NCBI RefSeq assembly: GCF_040833965.1
Contig: NZ_CP162143.1
Location: 1-64,000, forward strand
DNA: 64,000 bases
Reading direction: 5' to 3'
From: Leptospira sp. WS39.C2
Lineage (GTDB): Bacteria; Spirochaetota; Leptospiria; Leptospirales; Leptospiraceae
The notes under the pieces are model-generated. The model ran no database searches. It was not told the origin of the DNA and worked only from the letters and a program-made list of their open reading frames with translations. This document shows positions 44,498-52,647 of the stretch, in pieces. Position 1 is the stretch's first letter; each line of letters starts with the position of its first letter. Made by a program: the position numbers and the translations under genes.

Positions 44498-45829
44498 ATG
44501 CGCGAACCTAAACCTTTTTCACCAATTCCTTTCATTTTTAGCATCTTACTCTTAAGTTTGGGTTATGCCTTGTTCTCTTATTTTCGCCCTTTCCCAACAA
44601 CCGAAACGGAATGGGAATTTTTGGCCAATGTGAAAGCTGCAACGGAGGAAGGGGGACTTATATCGGCAAGGGAACCTTTGGCATTTTGGTTTGTTGTGAC
44701 TTGGAAAAAAATATTTGGTTCCAATTACATTCCATCCTTCATCGCGTTAGCTGGTTTTTTTTATAGTTTATTCCTACATCTATTTCTTTTGTTACTTCGC
44801 AATGTAGAGTGGAAACGGAACCATTATTTCGTTGTTTATTTGGCGGCGTTTTTGCCTTTTTCCTACGATTTCCCTACTTCGTATTTCACGGAAACTCTTT
44901 GTTTGGTATTTCTATTACTTGTCTTTTTGACTTTTCGTTTGGAAAAGATGTCTGATCTTATTGTATTCCCAACATTCACCATTCTTGCATTTTTTTCTAG
45001 TTTCATTATGTTTTATTTGGGATTCACATTCTTTGTGATCTTTACAGGGATCAGAGGTTCTAGAAAAGCAGCCCAAAAAACTTCAGTTTTTTATAAGAAA
45101 AAAAATGTTCCATTTTTATTTTTACTTGGGTACTTAGTTTTCTTTGTCATCTCACTTCTATATTTTTCATATTCCAATTTTTTTGGGGAAAGTTCAGTTG
45201 CCTTCCTATTCAAAACTTGGTACCAAACATCTCTTGTGATATTACTACCAATGGTAACAATAGGGATTGGTCACATTTTACTTAAAACAGAAAAAGAGCT
45301 CAATACAATTACCGCCTCAGTTGTGTTAGGTGTGGCAATTGTAACTTCAATTTATTTTATATTTAAAGACCTTCGTTCTTCTGCAGCTGAACCTTGGGAA
45401 ATCCAAACCAAAAATCTAACTAAATCTTTCGGGCAAGCTTTAGTTTTAAAATCAGATCCAATTTATTTACCAAAAGAATTTTCTTTTGCCTTGTATTTCC
45501 AAACTGGAACCAAAACAAAATATCTTAGGGAAGTTACGTTACCTGAAAAATCTTTTTTGTATGTGGAAGGGATATGGAACCAAGACATCCAACTGGTTCA
45601 AAAATCTGGACTTTTTCGCAGATCAAATCGATCCATTGGCATTGTACCACTCAGTGAAGATGATGTTCTCATCCAAAAAAACACATCAGATCGAATCAAA
45701 AACGAAAAAAATCTAAGTTTTATTTCTAAAAAAGTGGAAGAGGCTTGGGGAAATATTCCCACAAAACGTCCGTTTGATGAGTATACGACAAATTTACAAA
45801 AAAAGTTTGGTTATTTGAGTTTTTACTAA
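44498..45829 (+). CDS. Polytopic membrane protein of unknown function
   Basis: Protein of 443 residues with about nine hydrophobic helices in the first 290 residues and a soluble C-terminal part of 150 residues (YLPKEFSFALYFQTGTKTKYLREVTLPEKSFLYVEG). The layout is like GT-C glycosyltransferases or other lipid-linked-sugar enzymes, and a TETEWEF stretch lies in the first outer loop. No clear family motif is visible. Monocistronic as far as can be seen. Confidence 0.6.
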   Translation: MREPKPFSPIPFIFSILLLSLGYALFSYFRPFPTTETEWEFLANVKAATEEGGLISAREPLAFWFVVTWKKIFGSNYIPSFIALAGFFYSLFLHLFLLLLRNVEWKRNHYFVVYLAAFLPFSYDFPTSYFTETLCLVFLLLVFLTFRLEKMSDLIVFPTFTILAFFSSFIMFYLGFTFFVIFTGIRGSRKAAQKTSVFYKKKNVPFLFLLGYLVFFVISLLYFSYSNFFGESSVAFLFKTWYQTSLVILLPMVTIGIGHILLKTEKELNTITASVVLGVAIVTSIYFIFKDLRSSAAEPWEIQTKNLTKSFGQALVLKSDPIYLPKEFSFALYFQTGTKTKYLREVTLPEKSFLYVEGIWNQDIQLVQKSGLFRRSNRSIGIVPLSEDDVLIQKNTSDRIKNEKNLSFISKKVEEAWGNIPTKRPFDEYTTNLQKKFGYLSFY

Positions 45830-45834
45830 TATTT

Positions 45835-46458
45835 TTAAGAGCTAAAATCTTTATAATATCGTTTCACTTTAGAAACATACTGTTTCGTTTCCTCATACGG
45901 AGGAACACCTTTGTATCGCTTCACGGCACCGGGTCCAGCATTATAAGCAGCAATTGCTTTTTCTGGATCTTTAAATTCCTTCAATAGTCCTTTCAGAAAT
46001 TTCACACCACCAGTTACATTTTCTTCTGGGTCAAAAGGGTCTTTCACACCCAAACCCTCTGCTGTTTCTGGCATCAGTTGCATAAGCCCCATGGCTCCTT
46101 TGGGAGAGACGGCTTTTGGTTTGAATCCAGATTCCGCTTTCACCATTGCCTTCACCAAATTGGGATCCAACCCTTGTGCTTCTGCAATGGATTCGATTGT
46201 AGTTAAAAGATCTCCTGTTGGTTTGTTCGAAGTTTGTCCCAATTTTATGTTTTTCCCAATGGATTCGGGGAAGGGGAGTTGGATGGAGTCATTGGTTTGT
46301 GGGATTTCACTCAACTGTGAGTTTAGTTTTTGCCGGTTCCATTCCTTTTCCAGAACATCAGGAAAGGAAACGAATGACTTTGGGTCCTTTGTCATTTGGG
46401 AAAGTGAGTCCATTCGGTTGAGGACAGAGGAAACAGATGGGATGTCAGTGAGTCTCAC
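45835..46458 (-). CDS. Lytic transglycosylase (SLT domain)
   Basis: Protein of 207 residues. The C-terminal 110 residues are a Slt-type transglycosylase domain: catalytic Glu in VKAESGFKPKAVSPKGAMGLMQLMP (from about residue 105), then NVTGGVKFLKGLL and AIAAYNAGPGAVKRYKG. It cleaves peptidoglycan glycan strands with anhydro-end formation. There is no signal peptide in the chosen frame, which starts with GTG at 46458. An exported route through the flagellar system, as in spirochaete FlgJ-like enzymes, is one possibility; otherwise the true start lies elsewhere. Confidence 0.85.
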   Translation of the reverse strand: MRLTDIPSVSSVLNRMDSLSQMTKDPKSFVSFPDVLEKEWNRQKLNSQLSEIPQTNDSIQLPFPESIGKNIKLGQTSNKPTGDLLTTIESIAEAQGLDPNLVKAMVKAESGFKPKAVSPKGAMGLMQLMPETAEGLGVKDPFDPEENVTGGVKFLKGLLKEFKDPEKAIAAYNAGPGAVKRYKGVPPYEETKQYVSKVKRYYKDFSS

Positions 46459-46501
46459 AATGGTAATTTCGGAAGATTTCGGGGAAACTGAAGAAAAAAA
46501 A

Positions 46502-46900
46502 CTATGTCTCTTTATTTTTCCCCTCCCATTGGATGGATTTTAAGTCTTTTACACCCAGAGGTTTGACCAAATACCCTTTCACATTTGGGAAATGATGGGA
46601 ACGGGATTTGTCAGCGGGGTCAATGGAAGAGGTAAGGATGTAAATGGGGATTTGCGAATAGTTTCTGTCTCCTTTTATTTGATCCAAAAATTCCCATCCA
46701 TTCATAATGGGCATATTCAAGTCTAAAAACAAAAGGTCTGGATAAGTACCAGAATGGTTCAACGCATCTAATGCGACTGCTCCATTTTGAAATGTCAAAA
46801 TCTCTGTAGCGAATGAGAATTTTTCCATTAATGTTTTGATTAAAAAAGTGGTGACTACATCGTCTTCGATCAAAAATACTTTGGATACCTGTTGCAACAT
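46502..46900 (-). CDS. Single-domain response regulator (CheY-like)
   Basis: Receiver domain of 132 residues with no output domain. The acidic pair EDD (about 12-14), the phospho-acceptor Asp in LLFLDLNMP (about residue 58), the T/S in ILTSS (about 89) and the Lys in YLVKPLG (about 112) are all present. It may pass a phosphate on to a partner such as the orphan kinase at 8243-10567, but nothing links them. It stands between the transglycosylase and aspA genes. Confidence 0.93.
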   Translation of the reverse strand: MLQQVSKVFLIEDDVVTTFLIKTLMEKFSFATEILTFQNGAVALDALNHSGTYPDLLFLDLNMPIMNGWEFLDQIKGDRNYSQIPIYILTSSIDPADKSRSHHFPNVKGYLVKPLGVKDLKSIQWEGKNKET

Positions 46901-46970
46901 TCGGGAATACTTCTATAAGAATTTACTAATCTAACAAAAAGAAGCAACCAATAAAATTAAAGTATGTTTG

Positions 46971-48377
46971 TTATAATGTATGTGGGGACGTTAATACTTC
47001 AGGTCTCAAAATTTCTTTTAGTTTTTTCTCCTCTAATAGACCAAGTTCAAGAACAATGGATTCTACTGAACGATTTTCTGCTAATGCCCGTTTGGCAACT
47101 AAAGTTGCATTTTCATAACCAATATAGGGGTTCAAAGCGGTGGCTAGTCCAGCAGAAGTTTTCACTCGGGATTCTAAAATTTCTCGGTTTGCTGTGATTC
47201 CAGAAACACAATTGGTTTCTAAAGTTTTACAACCCGCTGTTAGGTGTTCAATACTCTTAAACAAACTGTGTGCAATAATCGGTTCAAATGCATTTAGTTG
47301 CAATTGACCTGCTTCTGCTGCCATAGTGATCGTTATATCATTTCCAATGACTTCATAAGCAATTTGATTGACTACTTCTGGGATGATCGGGTTCACCTTT
47401 CCTGGCATAATCGAGGATCCTGCCGCTTTAGCAGGTAAATTAATTTCATTGAATCCTCCTTGTGGCCCGCTGGAAAGTAATCGTAAATCATTACAAACTT
47501 TAGAAAGTTTAGTCGCAATCCGTTTTAATACCCCTGATAGCTGGACAAAGGCACCCGTATCTTGTGTGGCTTCAATCAAATTCGGTGCAGCATTTAAATC
47601 AAATCCAGTTTGTTTGGCGAGGATATCTGTGACAATTTTTGAATAACGAATGTCTGTATTGATTCCTGTTCCAATAGCGGTTGCTCCTAAATTAATTTCA
47701 CCAATGAGAGAAGTTGCTTCTTTTAATCGGGAGATATCTTCACCGAGCATCACATCGTAGGTTGAAAATTCTTGGCCAAGGGTCATAGGCACAGCATCTT
47801 GTAATTGGGTTCTACCAATTTTTAGAATGTCTTTAAATTCTTCCGATTTTTTTCGGAAACAGAGTTGTAAACTCTCAAGTGCAAATAGTAGGCCCCTAAT
47901 TGAAAAAACAGCAGCTAATTTGATCGAGGAGGGGTATACATCATTTGTACTTTGTGACATGTTCACATCGTTTAATGGGTGTAAAAAACCATATTCACCT
48001 TTGGAGTGGCCTGCGAGTTCTAGCGCAATATTTGTGATCACCTCATTGGCATTCATATTGGTGGATGTTCCAGCACCACCTTGGATGACATCAACGACAA
48101 ATTCCGAATGGAACTCACCTGCCAAAATTTTGTCACAAGCTTCGGTTATATAATTTGTTTTTTCTTTAGAAAGTAACCCCAATTGTAAATTGGCGAGGGA
48201 ACTTGCTTTTTTGATATGAGCGAGCGCAAAAACCAAATCAGGATAGGTGCCAATGGACTTTCCTGTGATCGGGTAATTTTCCAAGGCACGTAATGTATGG
48301 ATCCCCCAATAAACATCTTTCGGTATTTCTCTCTCTCCAAGAAGGTCATGTTCGATCCGAAAATTGGCTGGTAACAT
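46971..48377 (-). CDS. aspA: Aspartate ammonia-lyase
   Basis: Fumarase/aspartase superfamily enzyme of 468 residues that interconverts aspartate with fumarate and ammonia. QGGAGTSTNMNANEVI (near 98-113), NDVNMSQSTNDVYPS (near 136-150) and the signature GSSIMPGKVNP (near 317-327) are all intact. The GAGTSTNMN form fits aspartase better than fumarase, which usually has GSGTSTNMN; the two are hard to separate by eye. The start is at 48377. Confidence 0.88.
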   Translation of the reverse strand: MLPANFRIEHDLLGEREIPKDVYWGIHTLRALENYPITGKSIGTYPDLVFALAHIKKASSLANLQLGLLSKEKTNYITEACDKILAGEFHSEFVVDVIQGGAGTSTNMNANEVITNIALELAGHSKGEYGFLHPLNDVNMSQSTNDVYPSSIKLAAVFSIRGLLFALESLQLCFRKKSEEFKDILKIGRTQLQDAVPMTLGQEFSTYDVMLGEDISRLKEATSLIGEINLGATAIGTGINTDIRYSKIVTDILAKQTGFDLNAAPNLIEATQDTGAFVQLSGVLKRIATKLSKVCNDLRLLSSGPQGGFNEINLPAKAAGSSIMPGKVNPIIPEVVNQIAYEVIGNDITITMAAEAGQLQLNAFEPIIAHSLFKSIEHLTAGCKTLETNCVSGITANREILESRVKTSAGLATALNPYIGYENATLVAKRALAENRSVESIVLELGLLEEKKLKEILRPEVLTSPHTL

Positions 48378-48439
48378 TTTAGAAATTCTCCCAATGAGAA
48401 CGAAAGATACTCGACCAAATCGAAAAGGGAAGAAGATTT

Positions 48440-48796
48440 ATGTTCTGCATGAAGAATTTCCTATCTCTCGCCTTACTCTTTTGTATTATTGTTTCTCCCA
48501 AATTGGTATTTGGAATCGAAAAAGAGAACACACAAACAACTTGCAAACAAAAAGATGAAACGGTTAAAACCATTTTCCAACTCCTACCTGAATCAGAACG
48601 AAGTTGTGCCGAAATTGCAAAACTTGTTCTCACGGAAGAAGATGAAGAAGGCGAAAAACTGGACAAAGAGTATAATGATTTGTTTTTGAAAGTTTGTGAG
48701 CTAAAACGGAAAAAACGTTCATTAGAAGAAATTCGTGAAAATCTTGGTCTACCTAAACAATGTAATTCCTTACAAACTGTAACGAAAAAGAATTGA
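48440..48796 (+). CDS. Small exported Cys-containing protein
   Basis: Protein of 118 residues with a signal peptide (either ATG at 48440 or 48449, cleavage near residue 25). The mature part is acidic with four cysteines (TCKQ, SCAE, VCEL, QCNS) that could form two disulfides. Possibly related in regulation to the following gene 37 bases downstream. No family recognised. Confidence 0.6.
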   Translation: MFCMKNFLSLALLFCIIVSPKLVFGIEKENTQTTCKQKDETVKTIFQLLPESERSCAEIAKLVLTEEDEEGEKLDKEYNDLFLKVCELKRKKRSLEEIRENLGLPKQCNSLQTVTKKN

Positions 48797-48833
48797 TTCT
48801 TCCCGTTGGTTTAGTAAATTTATTGCAAGTTTT

Positions 48834-49514
48834 ATGCTTAAATACATCGCCATTTTTTGTTTTTTGATCTCCCCTATGGTTCTTTTCCCATGTGAACCAT
48901 TTACTACCAAAACGTTGTCACCTATCGATCATTCGTCGAAAGATAAAAGTTTTTTGGAATTTAAAAACAAGTTTCAAAAATCCTTAAAATCAAAGGATCG
49001 AAAATCACTTGAGTCCTTTATTGACAAAGACATTCATTTTACATTTGGTTCTGAGTCTGGTAAACAGGAATTTTTTAAATACTTCCAACTGACAGAAAAA
49101 CCTAACGATTCTGATTTTTGGAATTTAATGAATGATACCATCCAATTAGGTTTTCGTAAAAATGCAGAAGGACAAATGGTTGCCCCTTATTTTTTTGAAA
49201 CCTTCCCAAGTGATTATGATCCCTTTTCACATTACCTCGTCATTGGTAAAAATGTCAATGTGAGAGAAGAAGCATCCAAAGATTCCAAGTCGATCACACA
49301 ATTGAGTTACCAAATTGTTAGGTCAGAAGCAGATGATTTGGATGGTAGGAGATTGGAAAAAGAGAGTAATTGTAATTGGAAAAAAATATGCACACCTCAG
49401 GGAAAAGCCGGATTTGTATGTGATCGTTTCATACGTAGTCCTCTTGACTACAGAGCTTTTTTTGAGAAAAAAAAAGGACAATGGGTATTAACAACATTCA
49501 TCGTTGGCGATTGA
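48834..49514 (+). CDS. Exported SH3b-domain protein
   Basis: Protein of 226 residues with a signal peptide (cleavage near residue 20). The mature N-terminal half contains charged helices, and residues about 140-205 form a bacterial SH3 domain (VIGKNVNVREEASKDSKSITQL, then GKAGFVCDRFI). Such domains usually bind peptidoglycan or proteins in the periplasm. It resembles other Leptospira exported SH3 proteins in size and layout, which I infer and cannot verify. Confidence 0.75.
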   Translation: MLKYIAIFCFLISPMVLFPCEPFTTKTLSPIDHSSKDKSFLEFKNKFQKSLKSKDRKSLESFIDKDIHFTFGSESGKQEFFKYFQLTEKPNDSDFWNLMNDTIQLGFRKNAEGQMVAPYFFETFPSDYDPFSHYLVIGKNVNVREEASKDSKSITQLSYQIVRSEADDLDGRRLEKESNCNWKKICTPQGKAGFVCDRFIRSPLDYRAFFEKKKGQWVLTTFIVGD

Positions 49515-49605
49515 TAGCTGTTAAATTATCAATTCAATTAGATTTTTCTTGATATTCGAAACGTAGGTTTTCAAATGTGAACAAACAATCGTAAAAGGAT
49601 TCAAC

Positions 49606-49986
49606 ATGTTAAAAAAATTGTTATTAGGTGCAATTGCACTTTCTCTCACCAACTGTTTGGTATTAAACCCACTTGGTGCTAATCTTGATCGTGAAAAAGG
49701 TTCCGTTGCAGCAGGTAGGATTACTGACGCAGCCATCCAAACGGACTTGATCAACTCTACACTTTTGGCTGGCAGAGCTTCCGTTTCTATCCTCTCATTA
49801 TTGGCAGGTGATATTGCAAATATTGAATCAGATAAATACTATATCAAATCAGATGTAGATAAGTGCGTTGATGAAATTACTGGTTTTAAAGGATTTGTAT
49901 TTGGGTCCCTCATTTCAAATATCATTTCATGCCAAGATATACAATCGGATGGATACATCACAGGTGAACCTTTCCCTAGTTTTTAA
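49606..49986 (+). CDS. Small lipoprotein, TRL-like
   Basis: Protein of 126 residues with lipobox SLTNC (Cys near residue 17) after a short signal peptide. The mature sequence has VAAGRITDAAIQ and ends DIQSDGYITGEPF. Its size and glycine-rich motifs resemble small TRL-like exported proteins, but the match is weak. A strong hairpin (49996-50022) follows the gene. Confidence 0.65.
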   Translation: MLKKLLLGAIALSLTNCLVLNPLGANLDREKGSVAAGRITDAAIQTDLINSTLLAGRASVSILSLLAGDIANIESDKYYIKSDVDKCVDEITGFKGFVFGSLISNIISCQDIQSDGYITGEPFPSF

Positions 49987-49995
49987 TGTTTTGAA

Positions 49996-50022
49996 TCCCT
50001 GCTCTTTTTTTTAGAGCAGGGA
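49996..50022 (+). terminator. 10-bp hairpin with a T7 loop after the small lipoprotein gene
   Basis: TCCCTGCTCT (49996-50005) pairs exactly with AGAGCAGGGA (50013-50022) around seven T residues. There is no U-run after the stem. It is a likely transcription-ending or mRNA-protecting structure between the lipoprotein gene and the CpxP-like gene. Confidence 0.65.
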
Positions 50023-50074
50023 ACCATTTCCAAATCTTCCGGGTCATATTCTCAAAACAAACAAGGAAGGTTTT

Positions 50075-50527
50075 ATGATCTCTCTCAAAAAAGCTCTCAA
50101 AATCACAACCACCATTGGACTCGTATCCATTATGGCTTTTGCCTTTGGCAATTGTCGCGGGCACAAAGACTTTGAAAAAAGAATTGAATGGGTAGCTTCT
50201 AAACTGACTTCAAAATTGGATTTAGATGACTCTCAAAAAGCAAAATTAGAAAGTATCAAAGGGGAACTCATTGCCAAACACAAAGAAATGAAACCCAAAC
50301 ATGAATCTTGGGCTAAAGAAATGGCAACTCAGATTCGTTCTGAAAAAATTGATACCAAACTTCTCGATAAAATGAGTGTCGAAAGAGAAACTCGCCACCA
50401 AGAAATGAGAAAGTTCTTCCAAACAAAACTTGTTGAGTTTCATGCGGTTCTTAAACCAGAACAAAGAGAAAAGTTTGCTGAACTCGTTGAAAAATTTGCT
50501 TCTCGTCACCAACCACCTGAAGAGTAA
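50075..50527 (+). CDS. Spy/CpxP-like periplasmic lipoprotein
   Basis: Protein of 150 residues, with a lipobox FGNC near residue 27 and an all-helical mature part with LTSKLDLDDSQKAKLESIKGEL and the reversed LKPEQREKFAELVEKFASRH, reminiscent of Spy/CpxP-type LTxxQ repeats. Such proteins act as envelope chaperones or metal-stress sensors. The gene ends three bases before the ECF sigma factor gene, so it probably works with the sigma factor, as in CnrX/ZraP-type sensors. This link is inferred from position. Confidence 0.75.
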   Translation: MISLKKALKITTTIGLVSIMAFAFGNCRGHKDFEKRIEWVASKLTSKLDLDDSQKAKLESIKGELIAKHKEMKPKHESWAKEMATQIRSEKIDTKLLDKMSVERETRHQEMRKFFQTKLVEFHAVLKPEQREKFAELVEKFASRHQPPEE

Positions 50528-50530
50528 AAC

Positions 50531-51055
50531 ATGGCAGATTTTGACTTCGAGACAGTAGTCAAAGAGACCAAATATCTAGTACTCAAAACGATCGGTGATA
50601 CACTCATCGATCGTTTTGATGATGCGACAGAGGATGTGGTCCAGGAAGTGTACTTTCGTGTTTTCAAATCATTAGAAAAAGGTGGGTTTGATGGAAGATC
50701 AAAAATCTCAACATGGATTTACACCATTGCAAGAAACGAAGCACTTCGTATGAATGAAAAACGATTAAGGGAAGAGGAAAAAGCAAAACGGTATTTGCAA
50801 AAAAATAAAACGAATTTATTCCAATCAGAAGAGAATGATACTTTTCTCAAGGATGAATGGATTGAATCCATCGTACAAAAAATACCAGAAGTATACCGTC
50901 AAACCTTACGATTGTATTTATCAGGAAGAACAATGGAAGAAATTGCAAAGGAAATGCAAGTCAAACAAGGAACGGTGAAGTCAAGATTGTTCAGAACTAA
51001 AGAATGGATTCGCAAAACTATACCAGGAGTGAAAAATGAATTCCAAGAATCGTAA
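50531..51055 (+). CDS. ECF sigma factor
   Basis: Extracytoplasmic-function sigma factor of 174 residues with region 2 (DATEDVVQEVYFRVF, then GRSKISTWIYTIARNEALRM) and region 4 (RTMEEIAKEMQVKQGTVKSRLFRTKEWIRK). It would direct RNA polymerase to stress promoters. Its last 20 bases overlap the small membrane protein gene. The preceding CpxP-like gene and following anti-sigma-like gene form a three-gene module. Confidence 0.93.
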   Translation: MADFDFETVVKETKYLVLKTIGDTLIDRFDDATEDVVQEVYFRVFKSLEKGGFDGRSKISTWIYTIARNEALRMNEKRLREEEKAKRYLQKNKTNLFQSEENDTFLKDEWIESIVQKIPEVYRQTLRLYLSGRTMEEIAKEMQVKQGTVKSRLFRTKEWIRKTIPGVKNEFQES

Positions 51056-51299
51056 AAAATGGGAAGATTTATTGAATGATTCTGATTTTGATTCGCGAAT
51101 TGTTCGCAAAACAGAAACCAGAGTACGCAATCAAAAGCGGAAACGTAATCTAGCGATTAGTTTAGTGATTACGTCTTCCGTATTTTTATCTTTTTTCATT
51201 CACCAAATGGTCATTGAACCAAATGAAATGATAAATAACATGAGTTATTTGGTAGAAGAACTTAGTTCAGAATCGATAGTGAGTTTGAGTATCGATTGA
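51036..51299 (+). CDS. Small single-pass membrane protein, likely anti-sigma partner
   Basis: Protein of 87 residues: a basic cytoplasmic N-terminus of 38 residues, one membrane helix (about 39-57, AISLVITSSVFLSFFIHQM), and a short periplasmic tail. It lacks a zinc-binding anti-sigma motif, so the anti-sigma role rests on its overlap with the ECF gene and topology. Possibly it receives a signal from the CpxP-like lipoprotein. Confidence 0.6.
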   Translation: MNSKNRKKWEDLLNDSDFDSRIVRKTETRVRNQKRKRNLAISLVITSSVFLSFFIHQMVIEPNEMINNMSYLVEELSSESIVSLSID

Positions 51300-51369
51300 T
51301 ATTGTTGGTTGATAAATATCAATACCTTCAATCGATCCTTTGAGGAACAAAGGAGTATGTTTTTTTGAA

Positions 51370-51398
51370 TTGTCCCGTCATACTTGAGGAAGGGACAA
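51370..51398 (+). promoter_or_regulatory. Hairpin that masks a ribosome site
   Basis: TTGTCCC (51370-51376) pairs with GGGACAA (51392-51398), which is the ribosome-site region just before the ATG at 51399. In RNA this would hide the Shine-Dalgarno and could regulate translation. Confidence 0.45.
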
Positions 51399-51731
51399 AT
51401 GAAAATGAATTCTTGTATTCTCTACTTAAACAACAAACGAATTGAGATGATCAAGTTAGACTTTGATCATACAGAATCAAAGTATTGGGAAAAACAAATA
51501 GACTCGGATCCATGGGATTTTGCTGAGATCACAAAAACTTTAAACTCTGCAAGTGAAGTGATCCTTGTTGGTGAATCTAATCTAAACAAAGAATATAGAA
51601 GGTGGCTTGCCAATAATGATCGTGTGTTAGCAAAAAAACTCATTGCAGTGATTGGAAACGAAATCGAAACAAAGATAAATCCCAATTTAGTTAGTTTTTT
51701 CAAAGACAAATACTTCCGAACAAAAGTTTAG
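51399..51731 (+). CDS. Hypothetical protein with possible eRF1-domain-3-like fold
   Basis: Protein of 110 residues, no signal peptide. The segment ASEVILVGESNLNKEYRRWLANNDRVLAKKLIAVI resembles an RNA-release-factor or host-attachment domain, a common stress-protein fold, but this is a weak match. The ATG at 51399 is preferred because GAGGAAGGG stands just upstream; a TTG at 51384 is in frame. Confidence 0.5.
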   Translation: MKMNSCILYLNNKRIEMIKLDFDHTESKYWEKQIDSDPWDFAEITKTLNSASEVILVGESNLNKEYRRWLANNDRVLAKKLIAVIGNEIETKINPNLVSFFKDKYFRTKV

Positions 51732-51764
51732 GAATCGAAAGTTCGGAATAACGAATCCTTTTAA

Positions 51765-52454
51765 TCAGATCAAATGGTCGCAAGACTCTCCGTGGGAATG
51801 AAAGAACAATCGAAAGAGCAAAAATCCTAGAGAAATGAGTATTAGGAAAGTTCCAAAAATAGGTATCCATTTGGGATGGATGGATTGTCTGAGTTTTCCC
51901 ATGAAAAGGCTCAATCCTGTAAGCATCGACACTGTTCCCAAATAAAATGTAAACATCACAAGACCTCCATTGAGTGCACTCCCAGTTGCAAAGGAAGCTG
52001 CATAAGCAGGATACAATACTCCGCAGGGAAGTAGGGCACTGAAGATTCCGATCCCAAATCCAAGTCCACTTTGGTTAGTTTTGGACCTTAGTTTCTGTAA
52101 AACATTTGTGAAACCCTTTGGCAAACTTCCGAGTTTTGTATTGGATTTGTTTAGAAACATTTGGATGAAAAAAAGTAGTAAAAAGAGAAAGGTAATAATT
52201 CCTGCGATTCCTTGAATGGCGGTTAAGTCCCCCAAAGCATTGGCACCTTTGCCTATAAAACCTAAAACTAAGCCTAAAAAGGAATAAGATACCATCCTTC
52301 CAAAATGATAAAGAATCACAGGGATCTGTTTTGAACGTTCTGATGTTTGTAATAGTGAAATAAATGGCCCACACATAAGAGCACAATGAAAACTACTGAG
52401 TAGCCCATAAAATAAAATAGAGCCAAAAAAGCTAATGTTTGCTAGTTGGTCCAT
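51765..52454 (-). CDS. TauE/SafE-like membrane protein of the cbb3 operon
   Basis: Membrane protein of about 229 residues with six helices, related to the sulfite exporter TauE/SafE family that accompanies cbb3 oxidase genes in many bacteria. Cys-containing CALMCGPF and LLPCGVLYP motifs in helices 1 and 4 may carry copper. It starts inside the end of ccoS, so it is the last gene of the cco operon. A possible role in copper delivery to the oxidase is known for some family members but not proven here. Confidence 0.8.
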   Translation of the reverse strand: MDQLANISFFGSILFYGLLSSFHCALMCGPFISLLQTSERSKQIPVILYHFGRMVSYSFLGLVLGFIGKGANALGDLTAIQGIAGIITFLFLLLFFIQMFLNKSNTKLGSLPKGFTNVLQKLRSKTNQSGLGFGIGIFSALLPCGVLYPAYAASFATGSALNGGLVMFTFYLGTVSMLTGLSLFMGKLRQSIHPKWIPIFGTFLILISLGFLLFRLFFHSHGESCDHLI

Positions 52455-52647
52455 TATCTTTTGCTTCAATTTTCAGTTCGGAAGTTTCTGATTTCGATTG
52501 CACTGGATATTCTTCTTCAAAGAACATCCGATACTTCGGTGATTCAATGTCTTCGAATTGACCTTTTCGGAATGCTAAAACAAATACATATAAAAAGAAA
52601 CTAGCAATACACATTGCCATGGGAATGGTTAAATAGAGGGCTTCCAT
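52432..52647 (-). CDS. ccoS: CcoS-type cbb3 oxidase assembly protein
   Basis: Protein of 71 residues with one membrane helix near the N-terminus (about 5-27) and an FRKGQFEDIESPKYRMFFEE segment that is typical of CcoS. CcoS is needed for insertion of heme/copper cofactors into the oxidase. The start overlaps the end of ccoI and the end overlaps the next gene. Length is typical of CcoS (50-75 residues). Confidence 0.88.
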   Translation of the reverse strand: MEALYLTIPMAMCIASFFLYVFVLAFRKGQFEDIESPKYRMFFEEEYPVQSKSETSELKIEAKDNGPTSKH

